DNA of 64,000 bases. Source: Flavobacterium johnsoniae (lineage in GTDB: Bacteria > Bacteroidota > Bacteroidia > Flavobacteriales > Flavobacteriaceae). Of the stretch, positions 37,250-45,734 are shown in pieces. Under the pieces are notes generated by a model, which was given only the letters and a program-made list of their open reading frames with translations, was not told where the DNA came from and made no database searches. Within the stretch, counting starts at the first letter, position 1, and each line of letters starts with the position of its first letter. The position numbers and the translations under genes were made by a program. The stretch covers positions 186,001 to 250,000 of the forward strand of contig NZ_MLFK01000007.1 of assembly GCF_001879205.1 (NCBI RefSeq), read 5' to 3'.

Positions 37250-37435
37250 CTACAAATCTGACAGAATTTGATGAAATTCTTCTTTAGTTTTTCCCAGTTT
37301 TTGCTGTAGTTTTCCGTACATTTCGTCTTCCTTACCTTCAGCAAACATCAAATCGTCATCTGTTAATTCAGCATATTTTTGCTTCAATTTTCCTTTTAAC
37401 TCATTCCAGTTTCCTTTTATCTCTGTAGTATTCAT
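37250..37435 (-). CDS. CsbD family stress protein
   Basis: A 61-residue acidic, hydrophilic protein with the CsbD signature: NWNELKGKLKQKYAELTDDD followed by GKEDEMYGKLQQKLGKTKEE. CsbD proteins are small helical proteins strongly induced by general stress in many bacteria; molecular function is unknown. Monocistronic with a terminator on its 3' side, between the AraC regulator and dps. Confidence 0.93.
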   Translation of the reverse strand: MNTTEIKGNWNELKGKLKQKYAELTDDDLMFAEGKEDEMYGKLQQKLGKTKEEFHQILSDL

Positions 37436-37545
37436 GATAGTGTTTTTTGTTTGTATTAATAGTAATGTAAAGTTGCGGTTTCTTTCTCTGTTTTTTGTTA
37501 CAACAATTTAGAAGAACGCTGCATAATTCACATTTTGATTTTTTC

Positions 37546-38019
37546 TTATACCTGATAACGACGTAAAACCCAAGCCATTTTCTCATGTTCCTTTAATAGA
37601 CCTGTAACAAAATCTGCAGAACCGGCATCGTTTGTTTCGTTTTCAAAAACCGGAATATAATCTCTAAACTCGGTTACCAGCTGCTCATGATTCTCCAGAA
37701 GTTCTTCCAGCATGTGTTTTTGCGAAGCATATTCTTTTGGTGATTCTTTTAAAGTCGAGTTTTCGATAAACTCTTTCATTGTTCCAATCGTTTTTTCACC
37801 AAGCTGGCTGATTCGTTCTGCAACCTCGTCGATTTGTGCTTCTAAAATGCGGTACTGATCTTCAAACAATTTATGAAGTTCCATAAAACTATTTCCTGAA
37901 ATATTCCAGTGAAATTTTCTGGTTTTTACATAAAGTGTCATTTCATTTGATAGAATTGTGGCTAATATAGTAGAGCTCTTTTTTAAGTTCGCAGTCGATA
38001 TTCCGATGTTTGGAGTCAT
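37546..38019 (-). CDS. dps: Dps family DNA-binding/ferritin-like protein
   Basis: A 157-residue Dps protein that oxidises and stores iron and protects DNA in stress. Inter-subunit ferroxidase residues by position are H37 (KFHWNISG), H49 and E53 (ELHKLFEDQY), D64 and E68 (QIDEVAERI), the spacing of classic Dps except that the usual Asp at the third position is Glu. There is no Lys-rich N-terminal DNA-binding tail. A TAATTTTG promoter element is at 38045-38052 on the minus strand, giving a start about 20 bp before the ATG. Confidence 0.93.
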   Translation of the reverse strand: MTPNIGISTANLKKSSTILATILSNEMTLYVKTRKFHWNISGNSFMELHKLFEDQYRILEAQIDEVAERISQLGEKTIGTMKEFIENSTLKESPKEYASQKHMLEELLENHEQLVTEFRDYIPVFENETNDAGSADFVTGLLKEHEKMAWVLRRYQV

Positions 38020-38044
38020 AATTGTCTGATTTTTGGGTTCATAC

Positions 38045-38052
38045 CAAAATTA
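38045..38052 (-). promoter_or_regulatory. TAATTTTG -7 element of dps
   Basis: Minus strand TAATTTTG matches TAnnTTTG, 26 bp from the start codon; no TTG at -33. Confidence 0.45.
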
Positions 38053-38183
38053 AAAAGTAAGTGTTTGCTATTTCTTACATAATTAATAAAAGATGTTACA
38101 TCAATTCAATGTTTTGGTAACATTTTAATGGTTTCATTATTGTAGTTTTGCCGCCAACTTAAAAACACAAAACCCAATAATTA

Positions 38184-40367
38184 ATGAAAAAAAAATTACT
38201 TATTCTCTTTATTTTAGTTACCTCTTTACAAGCCGAAGCACAATCTTATATTGGTTATTTTCATGATAATTATGCAGGTGTTCAGAGTGTACTTTTTAAC
38301 CCGGCTTCGATTGCCGATTCCCGTTTTAAAACCGATATTAATTTATTCTCTGTTAGTGGTTCTGTTCAGAACGATTTATATGGAGTAAAACTTTTTGATG
38401 TTTACAAAGACGGATATGATTTTGATACCGAGTCAAAAATGAGCCCGAAAAATGCCAATAACGGATTAGCAAATTTTGATATCATGGGACCGTCGTTTAT
38501 GTTTAATATTGCACCAAAACATACGCTGGCTGTATTTACAAGAGCGAGATCTATTAGCAATGTAAACAAGATTAACGGATTTCTTGTAGATCAGGTTAAA
38601 GATGGTTTAGACAAGTCCAGCAATTTTAATTACAATTTAGGAAGTCCAAATGGTTCTGTAAATGCATGGGGAGAAGTTGGAATTTCGTATGCCGCAGTTT
38701 TATACCAAAACAACCAGCACTTTTTAAAAGGAGGTTTAACGGCTAAATATCTTCAGGGAGGAGCCAATGGATATGTTCAGGGGAAAAATGTAAGCGTAGC
38801 CTATCTTGAAAATACAGTAAATCCTAAAGAAGGATCTTTAATTTCAAGTGGAGAAATTACAGTAGGAGGAAGCCAGGATTGGGAAAATAATGAAGACTAT
38901 GATTTTGATGCTGCTTCACGCGGATTCGGTTTTGATTTCGGATTGGTTTATGAATGGAGACCAGATTATGAAAAATACGATTTAAGAAATGCAAAACCTT
39001 CAGATAATAACTTTAGAGATTTAAACAAATACAAATTACGTTTTGGATTGTCTGTAACTGATATTGGATCTATAAGCTATAAAAACTCAAAAATTGATAC
39101 TTATAATGTTAATGGATCTGTTACTCAGCAGATGATCGATGATGCTGATAATTTGTACGATTTCTTAAACGAGCATTATAACAAGGTTTCAAGTTCGAAA
39201 GGAGTTAAAACAAATCTGCCAACAGCTATTCACGCTGATGTAGATTGGAATATGTACAGAAAATTCTATTTGAATCTTAATGGTGATATTAGTATGGTTT
39301 CTGAGAATAAATTAAATTCATACGGAATTGCAGACAGAGTTACGCTAACACCTCGTTACGAAAGCAGATGGTTTAGTTTTTATCTGCCAATGACTTATAT
39401 GGAATACAGCGGCATGCAGGCTGGAGCAGGTTTACGTGCAGGTGTTTTCTTCATTGGTTCTGGTTCTGTTTTGAGCAATTTAGTATCTAAAGAATCAAAA
39501 GGAGCTGATTTTCATCTTGGGATGAAAATTCCGGTTTACGAAAAACAATTTAAAGATACAGATGGAGACGGCGTAATCGATAAACAAGATGCTTGTAGAA
39601 AAGTTGCAGGTCCGGCTGAAAATAATGGCTGTCCCTGGCCTGATACAGATAAAGACGGTGTATTCGATAAAGATGATGCTTGTCCGGATGTTGCAGGACC
39701 AAAAGAAAATAAAGGATGTCCATGGAAAGATTCTGACGGAGATACTTTGTTAGATAATGTAGATGCATGTCCGGCAATAGCAGGTCCTGTAGAAAACAAA
39801 GGATGTCCTTGGCCGGATACAGACGGAGACGGGATTTTAGACAAAGACGATGTCTGTCCAAATGAAGCCGGATTACCGGAAAACAAGGGCTGTCCTAATC
39901 TGGATGCAGATAAAGACGGTGTTTTAGATAAAGACGACGCTTGTCCGTTAGTTTACGGTCCGGCAGATAATAAAGGTTGTCCGAAAGTTACAAAAGAAAC
40001 ATTGGCGCAGCTGAAAATGGAAGCAAAATCAATTTTCTTTACCACAGGAAAAGCAACTTTGAGCGATGCCAGAATGGGAGAAACTTCAGGAAGATTAGAT
40101 GCAATTAAAGAAATCCTGAAAAATTACCCAAATGCGAAATTTGCAATTAACGGACATACAGATAATGTAGGGAATGCAAAAGCAAATCAGAAATTATCCG
40201 AAGCAAGAGCAAAAGTTGTAATGGATCTTTTAATAGAAAAAGGAGTAAATCCTGCTAATTTAAGTTCTAAAGGTTACGGAGCGACAAAACCGGTTAAATC
40301 AAATAAAACAGCATCTGGAAGAGCTGAAAACAGAAGAACAGAAATTGTTTATTTAGGCAATTTGTAA
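38184..40367 (+). CDS. DUF5723/OmpA family outer membrane protein with TSP3 repeats
   Basis: A 727-residue protein with signal peptide (ending AEAQ) and an N-terminal ~430-residue beta-barrel domain of the DUF5723 type (SYIGYFHDNYAGVQSVLFNPA start). Residues about 455-605 hold five thrombospondin type-3 Ca-binding repeats, each of the form DTDGDGVxDKxDxCP...AGPxENKGCP. The C-terminal OmpA domain has INGHTDNVGNAKANQ and RAENRRTEIVY. Probably an abundant cell-wall-linked outer membrane protein of the Fjoh OmpA/P60 type; Ca-dependent rigidity of the linker is inferred. Confidence 0.92.
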   Translation: MKKKLLILFILVTSLQAEAQSYIGYFHDNYAGVQSVLFNPASIADSRFKTDINLFSVSGSVQNDLYGVKLFDVYKDGYDFDTESKMSPKNANNGLANFDIMGPSFMFNIAPKHTLAVFTRARSISNVNKINGFLVDQVKDGLDKSSNFNYNLGSPNGSVNAWGEVGISYAAVLYQNNQHFLKGGLTAKYLQGGANGYVQGKNVSVAYLENTVNPKEGSLISSGEITVGGSQDWENNEDYDFDAASRGFGFDFGLVYEWRPDYEKYDLRNAKPSDNNFRDLNKYKLRFGLSVTDIGSISYKNSKIDTYNVNGSVTQQMIDDADNLYDFLNEHYNKVSSSKGVKTNLPTAIHADVDWNMYRKFYLNLNGDISMVSENKLNSYGIADRVTLTPRYESRWFSFYLPMTYMEYSGMQAGAGLRAGVFFIGSGSVLSNLVSKESKGADFHLGMKIPVYEKQFKDTDGDGVIDKQDACRKVAGPAENNGCPWPDTDKDGVFDKDDACPDVAGPKENKGCPWKDSDGDTLLDNVDACPAIAGPVENKGCPWPDTDGDGILDKDDVCPNEAGLPENKGCPNLDADKDGVLDKDDACPLVYGPADNKGCPKVTKETLAQLKMEAKSIFFTTGKATLSDARMGETSGRLDAIKEILKNYPNAKFAINGHTDNVGNAKANQKLSEARAKVVMDLLIEKGVNPANLSSKGYGATKPVKSNKTASGRAENRRTEIVYLGNL

Positions 40368-40386
40368 TCTCTTTGGAATATATACC

Positions 40387-40423
40387 CAAAAAGCCATTCT
40401 TAATTGAGTGGCTTTTTTTATTT
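40387..40423 (+). terminator. Terminator of the OmpA gene
   Basis: AAAAGCCATTC-TTAATT-GAGTGGCTTTTTTT (one mismatch in the stem), then ATTTTT. Confidence 0.75.
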
Positions 40424-40479
40424 TTGCATACTTTTTAAAAAGAATTATTTCTTTGAAACAGAAGTCCTAAAAAAACAAT

Positions 40480-41298
40480 ATGACAACACAACAACTACAC
40501 GAACAAATTCTTCAAAAAAAATCATTTTTATGCGTTGGCTTAGATCCGGATCTTACTAAAATTCCGGTACATTTATTAGAAACCGAAGATCCTATTTTCG
40601 AATTTAATAAAGCCATAATCGATGCTACTCACGATTTAACCGTAGGTTATAAGCCAAATACGGCTTTCTTTGAAGCTTACGGAATAAAAGGATGGATGTC
40701 ACTGCAAAAAACAATCAATTACATCAACGAAAATTACCCTGATATTTTTACCATTGCCGATGCTAAACGCGGCGATATTGGAAATACTTCTAGCATGTAT
40801 GCAAAAGCTTTTTTCGAAGATTTAAATTTTGATAGTGTAACCGTTGCACCATATATGGGAAAAGATTCTGTTGAGCCTTTTCTGGCTTTTGAAGACAAAC
40901 ATACAATTATGCTGGCTTTGACTTCAAATGAAGGCGCATTCGATTTTCAGACCCTAAATACTAACGGAACAGAATTATACAAAAAAGTTTTAGAAACCTC
41001 TAAAACCTGGAAAAACAGCCATAACCTGATGTATGTTGTAGGCGCAACAAAAGCAGAATATTTTGCTGATATCAGAAAAATTGTTCCGGACAGTTTTTTA
41101 TTAGTTCCGGGAATTGGCGCACAGGGCGGCAGTTTATCTGAAGTATGCAAATACGGAATGAACGATAAAGTGGGATTATTGGTAAACTCGGCAAGGGCTA
41201 TTATCTACGCTTCAAAAGGAACTGACTTTGCTGCAAAAGCAAGAGAAGAAGCATTAAAAGTGCAGCAGGAAATGAAGGAGATTATTGCTAATAAATAA
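40480..41298 (+). CDS. pyrF: Orotidine-5'-phosphate decarboxylase
   Basis: A 272-residue enzyme of the type 2 (longer) PyrF group. It decarboxylates OMP to UMP in pyrimidine synthesis. The catalytic Asp-x-Lys-x-x-Asp motif is [10 protein letters not shown] with K96 at the centre; substrate-binding [12 protein letters not shown] is at the N-terminus and the phosphate site [12 protein letters not shown] near 206. Length and start are normal. It is separated from the next gene by an inverted repeat. Confidence 0.96.
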   Translation: MTTQQLHEQILQKKSFLCVGLDPDLTKIPVHLLETEDPIFEFNKAIIDATHDLTVGYKPNTAFFEAYGIKGWMSLQKTINYINENYPDIFTIADAKRGDIGNTSSMYAKAFFEDLNFDSVTVAPYMGKDSVEPFLAFEDKHTIMLALTSNEGAFDFQTLNTNGTELYKKVLETSKTWKNSHNLMYVVGATKAEYFADIRKIVPDSFLLVPGIGAQGGSLSEVCKYGMNDKVGLLVNSARAIIYASKGTDFAAKAREEALKVQQEMKEIIANK

Positions 41299-41299
41299 A

Positions 41300-41369
41300 G
41301 TTTTCAGTCTCGCTCACAGTTTTCGGCCAACTGCATAAGACTGTGACTGAAGACTGCGACTGAAAACTA
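41300..41369. repeat. Imperfect 70-bp inverted repeat between pyrF and the metal-receptor gene
   Basis: AGTTTTCAGTC at the left end pairs with GACTGAAAACT at the right, with an inner TCACAGT/ACTGTGA pair, a long hairpin filling the whole gap between two co-directional genes. No T-tail, so not a typical terminator; looks like a dispersed repeat. Confidence 0.6.
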
Positions 41370-41375
41370 ACAAAA

Positions 41376-42176
41376 ATGAAACAGCTAAAAGATCAAATAG
41401 GTACAATTCATTCTTTTGAAACAGCTCCAAAACGAATTATTTCGCTGGTTCCGTCTCAAACCGAATTGCTTTATGATTTAGGTTTAGAAGATAAAATTAT
41501 TGGGATTACAAAGTTTTGTGTGCATCCGTATCATTTAAAATCTACCAAAAAGATTGTAGGCGGTACAAAAAAAATCCATTTTGAAAAAATTAAACTTCTC
41601 GAGCCGGATATTATTATTTGCAATAAGGAGGAAAACACAGAAGAAATTGTAAAACAGCTGCAGGAAATCTGCCCGGTGTGGGTTACCAATATTGTTTCTG
41701 TTGAAGATAATTTTCAGATGATTTCAGATTTTGGTCAATTATTTAATTGCAGAACCGAATCGCAAAAGTGGAATGATAAATTGACTTTTGCCTTGAACGA
41801 TTTCAAAAAATACATTCAGGATATTCGGGTACAAAAAGCAGCTTATTTTATTTGGAAAAATCCTTATATGGTCGCCGGAAAAGATACTTATATTAATGAG
41901 TTATTAAAGCTTAATCATTTCTCGAATATGTACGAAGACAAAGGGAGATATCCTGAAGTCGAACTTAAAAAAATGCGTTTAGAAGGCGATCCGGATATCG
42001 TTTTTCTTTCTTCAGAACCATATCCTTTTAAAGAAGAAGACGCTTTTGAGATTGGGCGCTTTACACATCATGCCAAAACTATCTTTGTTGATGGTGAAAT
42101 GTTCTCCTGGCACGGGAGTAGATTATTAAAGGCTTTCCCTTATTTTAAATTACTGCATGAACGCCTTAAAAATTAA
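41376..42176 (+). CDS. BtuF/TroA-like helical-backbone metal receptor protein without signal peptide
   Basis: A 266-residue two-lobed periplasmic-binding-protein fold of the BtuF/FepB class: APKRIISLVPSQTELLYDLGLEDKIIGITKFCVHP in the first lobe, KKIVGGTKKIHFEKIKLLEPDIIICN, and the second-lobe YMVAGKDTYINELLKL, ending GEMFSWHGSRLL. Unlike the transporters' binding proteins it has no signal peptide or lipobox: the first residues MKQLKDQIGTIHSF are hydrophilic, so it should be cytoplasmic. Related cytosolic forms occur in Bacteroidetes next to cobalamin genes, but none is here. Ligand unknown; B12 or heme-like ligands are possible. Confidence 0.75.
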   Translation: MKQLKDQIGTIHSFETAPKRIISLVPSQTELLYDLGLEDKIIGITKFCVHPYHLKSTKKIVGGTKKIHFEKIKLLEPDIIICNKEENTEEIVKQLQEICPVWVTNIVSVEDNFQMISDFGQLFNCRTESQKWNDKLTFALNDFKKYIQDIRVQKAAYFIWKNPYMVAGKDTYINELLKLNHFSNMYEDKGRYPEVELKKMRLEGDPDIVFLSSEPYPFKEEDAFEIGRFTHHAKTIFVDGEMFSWHGSRLLKAFPYFKLLHERLKN

Positions 42177-42216
42177 TTTTTTTGTTTCAGATTTCAAGTT
42201 GTAGGAGCGCTTATGT

Positions 42217-42336
42217 TTAACCGCAAAGAGCGCAAAGGTTTACGCAAAGTTCGCAAAGTTTTTTAATACACGCTTTGCGAACTTTGTGTTTTGTATAAAG
42301 CGCTGCAAATAAGAACCTTGCGCTCTTCGCGGTTAA
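42217..42336. repeat. 120-bp inverted repeat of the ACCGCAAAGAGCGCAAAGG family
   Basis: TTAACCGCAAAGAGCGCAA at 42217 pairs with TTGCGCTCTTCGCGGTTAA ending at 42336; inner arms CAAAGTTCGCAAAG and CTTTGCGAACTTTGTG also pair. The near-perfect arms and word-like CGCAAAG composition mark a REP-like dispersed element. No coding frame. Confidence 0.75.
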
Positions 42337-42387
42337 TTAAATTCAGCAATCAACGTGAAACCTAAAAAAAACAAACCAAATTAATAT

Positions 42388-42467
42388 AAAAAAAGAATGC
42401 CGGCATCTCGAAGACGCCGGCATTTATTTAACTAACCAAAACCAAAATAATAAATAACCAGTTTATT
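42388..42467 (-). ncRNA. Candidate small RNA, copy 1 of a tandem duplication
   Basis: On the minus strand a -7-like GATCTTTG (42481-42474) is followed by an about 80-nt segment ending in a strong hairpin (ATGCCGGC-arm at 42396 region, triloop, GCCGGCAT arm) and TCTTTTTTT. The 174-bp block 42368-42541 is repeated at 42713-42885 with about 90 per cent identity. No reading frame is conserved in it. Transcription is inferred. Confidence 0.45.
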
Positions 42468-42660
42468 ACACTACAAAGATCCGACATATATCAATCTTAT
42501 GGTGTTAAGATCTTGTTATTACTTTGTTGGACATAAGTTAATATCAAAACTTTCCCACCTGCAATGTCTGTTTTTGACCCGAATTAAAAGAATTGAATGA
42601 TTGAAATGAGCGTAATTCGTGGCAAAAAGCTCAGCGGTTAATTTATGTTCAAAGTAAATC

Positions 42661-42712
42661 AACTTGAAACTCGAAACCTGAAACTTGAAACTCGAAACCT
42701 GAAACTTGAAAC
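42661..42712. repeat. Heptanucleotide repeat GAAACYY
   Basis: GAAACTT-GAAACTC-GAAACCT repeated 2.5 times as 21-bp units. A 66-codon frame that overlaps it on the minus strand is only a translation of the repeat. Confidence 0.85.
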
Positions 42713-42732
42713 AAAACAAACCAAGTTAGTAT

Positions 42733-42811
42733 AAAAAAAGAATGCCGGCATCTCGAAGACGCCGGCATCATTTAACTAACCAAAACCAAAATAATAAATA
42801 ACCAGTTTATT
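42733..42811 (-). ncRNA. Candidate small RNA, copy 2 of a tandem duplication
   Basis: Same architecture as copy 1: -7-like GACATTTG (42825-42818, minus strand), identical GTTATTTATTATTTTGG body, identical GC-rich hairpin and TCTTTTTTT tail. Differences from copy 1 lie mainly in the spacer upstream of the -7 motif and next to the hairpin base. Transcription is inferred. Confidence 0.45.
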
Positions 42812-42992
42812 ACACTACAAATGTCCGACATATATCAATCTTTTGCTGTTAAGGTTTTGTTATTACTTTGTTGACCATAAGTTAAGATTTGTCTAAACCT
42901 GTTTTTAAGCTTTCAGCAGCGTTAAATAATTTTTGGCTATCAAAATATAATAACAATCAATTTTGTTTATGAATATGCTGCGAATAAGTTTG

Positions 42993-43000
42993 TATATTTG
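42993..43000 (+). promoter_or_regulatory. TATATTTG -7 element of the catalase gene
   Basis: TATATTTG matches the consensus, 23 bp before the ATG. No TTG at the standard distance (nearest TTG is 27 bp upstream), suggesting activator-dependent expression. Confidence 0.5.
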
Positions 43001-43023
43001 ATAAAACATTAAAAATCAGCAAT

Positions 43024-44517
43024 ATGGATTCAAGCAAAAAATTAACAACTGCAACGGGAACTCCCGTTCCAGATAACCAAAACATTCAAACTGCAGGCCC
43101 ACGCGGACCGGTTTTATTACAAGATTTTTGGTTTTTAGAAAAAATGGCTCATTTTGATCGTGAGGTAATTCCGGAACGAAGAATGCACGCTAAAGGATCT
43201 GGAGCTTACGGAACTTTTACCGTAACGCACGATATTACAAAATATACGAGAGCCGATTTGTTTTCGGAAATTGGTAAAAAGACTGAGATGTTTGCACGTT
43301 TTTCTACTGTTGCAGGAGAAAGAGGTGCAGCTGATGCCGAAAGAGATATTCGAGGTTTTGCTTTGAAATTCTATACTAATGAAGGAAATTGGGATTTGGT
43401 AGGAAATAATACGCCTGTATTCTTTTTTAGAGATCCAATGAAGTTTCCTGATTTAAATCATGCTGTAAAACGTGATCCAAAAACCAACTTAAGAAGTGCT
43501 GATAACAATTGGGATTTTTGGACCTTATTACCCGAAGCTTTGCATCAGGTTACTATTGTAATGAGCGACAGAGGAATTCCGAGATCATACAGACAAATGC
43601 ACGGATTTGGAAGCCATACTTTTAGTTTCATCAATCATCAAAACGAAAGACATTATGTGAAATTTCACTTTGTAACCCAGCAGGGAATTGATAACCTTTC
43701 TGATGAAGAAGCGGCTCAATTAGTAGGAGGGGACAGAGAAAGCCATCAAAGAGATTTATTTGATGCTATTGAAGAAGGGAATTTCCCGAAATGGAAATTA
43801 TTCGTTCAGATCATGTCTGAAGAACAAGCTGAAACATATCGTTTCCATCCTTTTGATTTGACTAAAGTTTGGTTAAAAAGTGATTTTCCATTAATTCCTG
43901 TTGGAGAATTTGAATTAAACAAAAACCCTGAAAACTATTTTGCCGAAGTTGAACAAGCTGCTTTTAATCCGGCGCATGTTGTTCCCGGAATTAGTTTTTC
44001 ACCAGATAAAATGCTGCAAGCCCGTTTGTTTTCTTATGGAGATGCACATAGATACCGTTTAGGAGTTAACAATTTCCAAATTCCGGTGAACTCGTCAAGA
44101 TGTCCTTACAATACTTTCCATAGAGACGGAGCGATGCGTGTAGACGGAAATAACGGTTCTAAAAAACATTACGAACCAAATAGCTTTGGAGAATTACAGG
44201 AACAGCCTGAATTTAAAGAACCGCCATTGAAACTTCATGGTGATGCCTGGGCGCATAATTTTAGAGAAGATGACAACGATTATTTTACACAGCCTGGTTT
44301 ATTATTCCGTTTACTAACTCCGGAGAAAAAACAATTATTGTTTAAAAATACAGCAGCACAAGTAGGAGGTGCTCAAAAATTTATTCAGATTCGTCACATC
44401 AGAAACTGTTATAAAGCCGATCCTGCTTACGGAGAAGGAGTTGCAAATGCTCTTGGCTTAACAATGGATGAAGTAAATACTTTTGATGATCCAAGGTTGG
44501 CGATTGTTGTTCGTTAA
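43024..44517 (+). CDS. Catalase (heme, clade 3 type)
   Basis: A 497-residue small-subunit heme catalase that dismutates hydrogen peroxide. The active-site His is H55 in [16 protein letters not shown], the distal Asn is in the [11 protein letters not shown] segment, and the proximal heme ligand Tyr is in [14 protein letters not shown]. It starts with a short tail [20 protein letters not shown] typical of cytosolic bacterial forms without signal peptide. Single-gene unit; peroxide stress induction is expected from family, not shown here. Confidence 0.97.
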   Translation: MDSSKKLTTATGTPVPDNQNIQTAGPRGPVLLQDFWFLEKMAHFDREVIPERRMHAKGSGAYGTFTVTHDITKYTRADLFSEIGKKTEMFARFSTVAGERGAADAERDIRGFALKFYTNEGNWDLVGNNTPVFFFRDPMKFPDLNHAVKRDPKTNLRSADNNWDFWTLLPEALHQVTIVMSDRGIPRSYRQMHGFGSHTFSFINHQNERHYVKFHFVTQQGIDNLSDEEAAQLVGGDRESHQRDLFDAIEEGNFPKWKLFVQIMSEEQAETYRFHPFDLTKVWLKSDFPLIPVGEFELNKNPENYFAEVEQAAFNPAHVVPGISFSPDKMLQARLFSYGDAHRYRLGVNNFQIPVNSSRCPYNTFHRDGAMRVDGNNGSKKHYEPNSFGELQEQPEFKEPPLKLHGDAWAHNFREDDNDYFTQPGLLFRLLTPEKKQLLFKNTAAQVGGAQKFIQIRHIRNCYKADPAYGEGVANALGLTMDEVNTFDDPRLAIVVR

Positions 44518-44782
44518 TTGAGGTTCTGAGTTTCTAAGTTGCCTGGGGACTAAGGTTCAAAAGTGACAAAGCTCAAGTCTTTATAAAATTAAACCCGACA
44601 GGTTTTTAAAAGCCTGTCGGGTTTGCTGTTTTTATAGGTGTTATTCTGAGCTAAGACAATCGTTTTATAAGTTTTCAGATTAAAAAAAGCTTTCAAATTA
44701 AAAACAAACCAGCGAATATCAGTTTAATCGGTTTAATTCGCGGTCAAAAACGTAGTGCCTTAGTCTCTCAAAATCTTAGTAA
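44518..44782. terminator. Spacer after catalase with terminator and word repeats
   Basis: AAACCCGACAGG/CCTGTCGGGTTT at 44591-44624 is a 12-bp perfect stem that can end the catalase transcript, although the T-tail is weak. The spacer also contains CTGAGTTTCTAAGTTGCC (44526) and CTTAGTCTCTCAAAATCTTAG (44759), members of the CTTAG word family. No gene. Confidence 0.6.
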
Positions 44783-45637
44783 TTAAGAAAAAACAACTGT
44801 TTTATTGCTGTAAACCATTGTTTTGCGTTCGGCATGTAATTTTATAGCTCGTGCCAGAACGATTCTTTCCAGATCTCTTCCCTTCATGATAAAATCTTCA
44901 ACTGAGTGAATATGTGAGACTCTGGCGATATCCTGTTCGATAATTGGTCCTTCGTCTAATTCCTCTGTAACATAATGACTCGTTGCGCCAATAATTTTCA
45001 CCCCGCGTTTAAAAGCTGAATGATAAGGTTTTGCGCCCGGAAAAGCGGGTAAAAATGAATGGTGGATATTGATAATTTTATTTTCGTAAAGCTTTATTAA
45101 ATTTGGCGTAATAATCTGCATGTAGCGCGCCAGAACTATAAAATTGATTTGGTATCTTTTTAATAATTCAATTTGTTTGGCCTCTCCCTCTTCCTTGTTA
45201 TCTTTTGTAAAAGGCACACAATGAAACGGAATATCAAAACGTTCCGCAATTGATCTTAAATCATTGTGATTGCTTATAATGACCGGAATTTCAACATTTA
45301 ATTCCCCGGCACTGTATCTTCCTAAAATATCAAACAAACAGTGATCGTATTTTGAAACGAATAAGGCCATTTTTGGTTTTTGTTCCTGATTGTACAAATC
45401 CCATGACATATTAAAATCGGCAGCAAGTGTTTTATCAAATTCTTCTTTTAAGCTTTCAATTGTAATTTTAGGATTGGTAAATTCACATTCCAATCGCATA
45501 AAAAATACATTTTGCTCCACATCAACATGCTGATCAATGTAGGTAATGTTTCCTTCTACTTTTGCAATAAATGCAGTTACTGCAGCAATAATACCTTTTT
45601 GGTCTTTACAGTGAATAAGAATGGTTATTTTTTGCAT
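44783..45637 (-). CDS. purU: Formyltetrahydrofolate deformylase
   Basis: A 284-residue enzyme that hydrolyses 10-formyl-THF to formate and THF, supplying formate for purine synthesis and balancing one-carbon pools. An N-terminal ACT domain (ITILIHCKDQKGIIAAVTAFI) is followed by a formyltransferase domain with the active-site HHSFLPAFPGAKPYHSA and the terminal EGPIIEQD loop. Length normal. Monocistronic. Confidence 0.95.
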   Translation of the reverse strand: MQKITILIHCKDQKGIIAAVTAFIAKVEGNITYIDQHVDVEQNVFFMRLECEFTNPKITIESLKEEFDKTLAADFNMSWDLYNQEQKPKMALFVSKYDHCLFDILGRYSAGELNVEIPVIISNHNDLRSIAERFDIPFHCVPFTKDNKEEGEAKQIELLKRYQINFIVLARYMQIITPNLIKLYENKIINIHHSFLPAFPGAKPYHSAFKRGVKIIGATSHYVTEELDEGPIIEQDIARVSHIHSVEDFIMKGRDLERIVLARAIKLHAERKTMVYSNKTVVFS

Positions 45638-45734
45638 TTTGGTTTATTTTGGTTAGTGGCAAAGCAACAGGGGTTCAGAATTACAAAGTCACTTTGAACC
45701 TTTGTCTCTCTGAGCCTTTGAAACTTCAAAAAAG

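Noticed and set aside
39536..39886. Ser/Gly/Pro-rich 116-codon frame on the minus strand
   Set aside because: It is the antisense of the Asp/Gly-rich TSP3 repeats of the OmpA gene.
42661..42712. Possible CRISPR-like array
   Set aside because: The 21-bp units are contiguous with no spacers, and no cas genes are present.
42519..42719. 66-codon frame on the minus strand ending in repeated FKFQVSS
   Set aside because: It is a translation of the GAAACYY heptanucleotide repeat and part of copy 1 flank; not conserved in copy 2.
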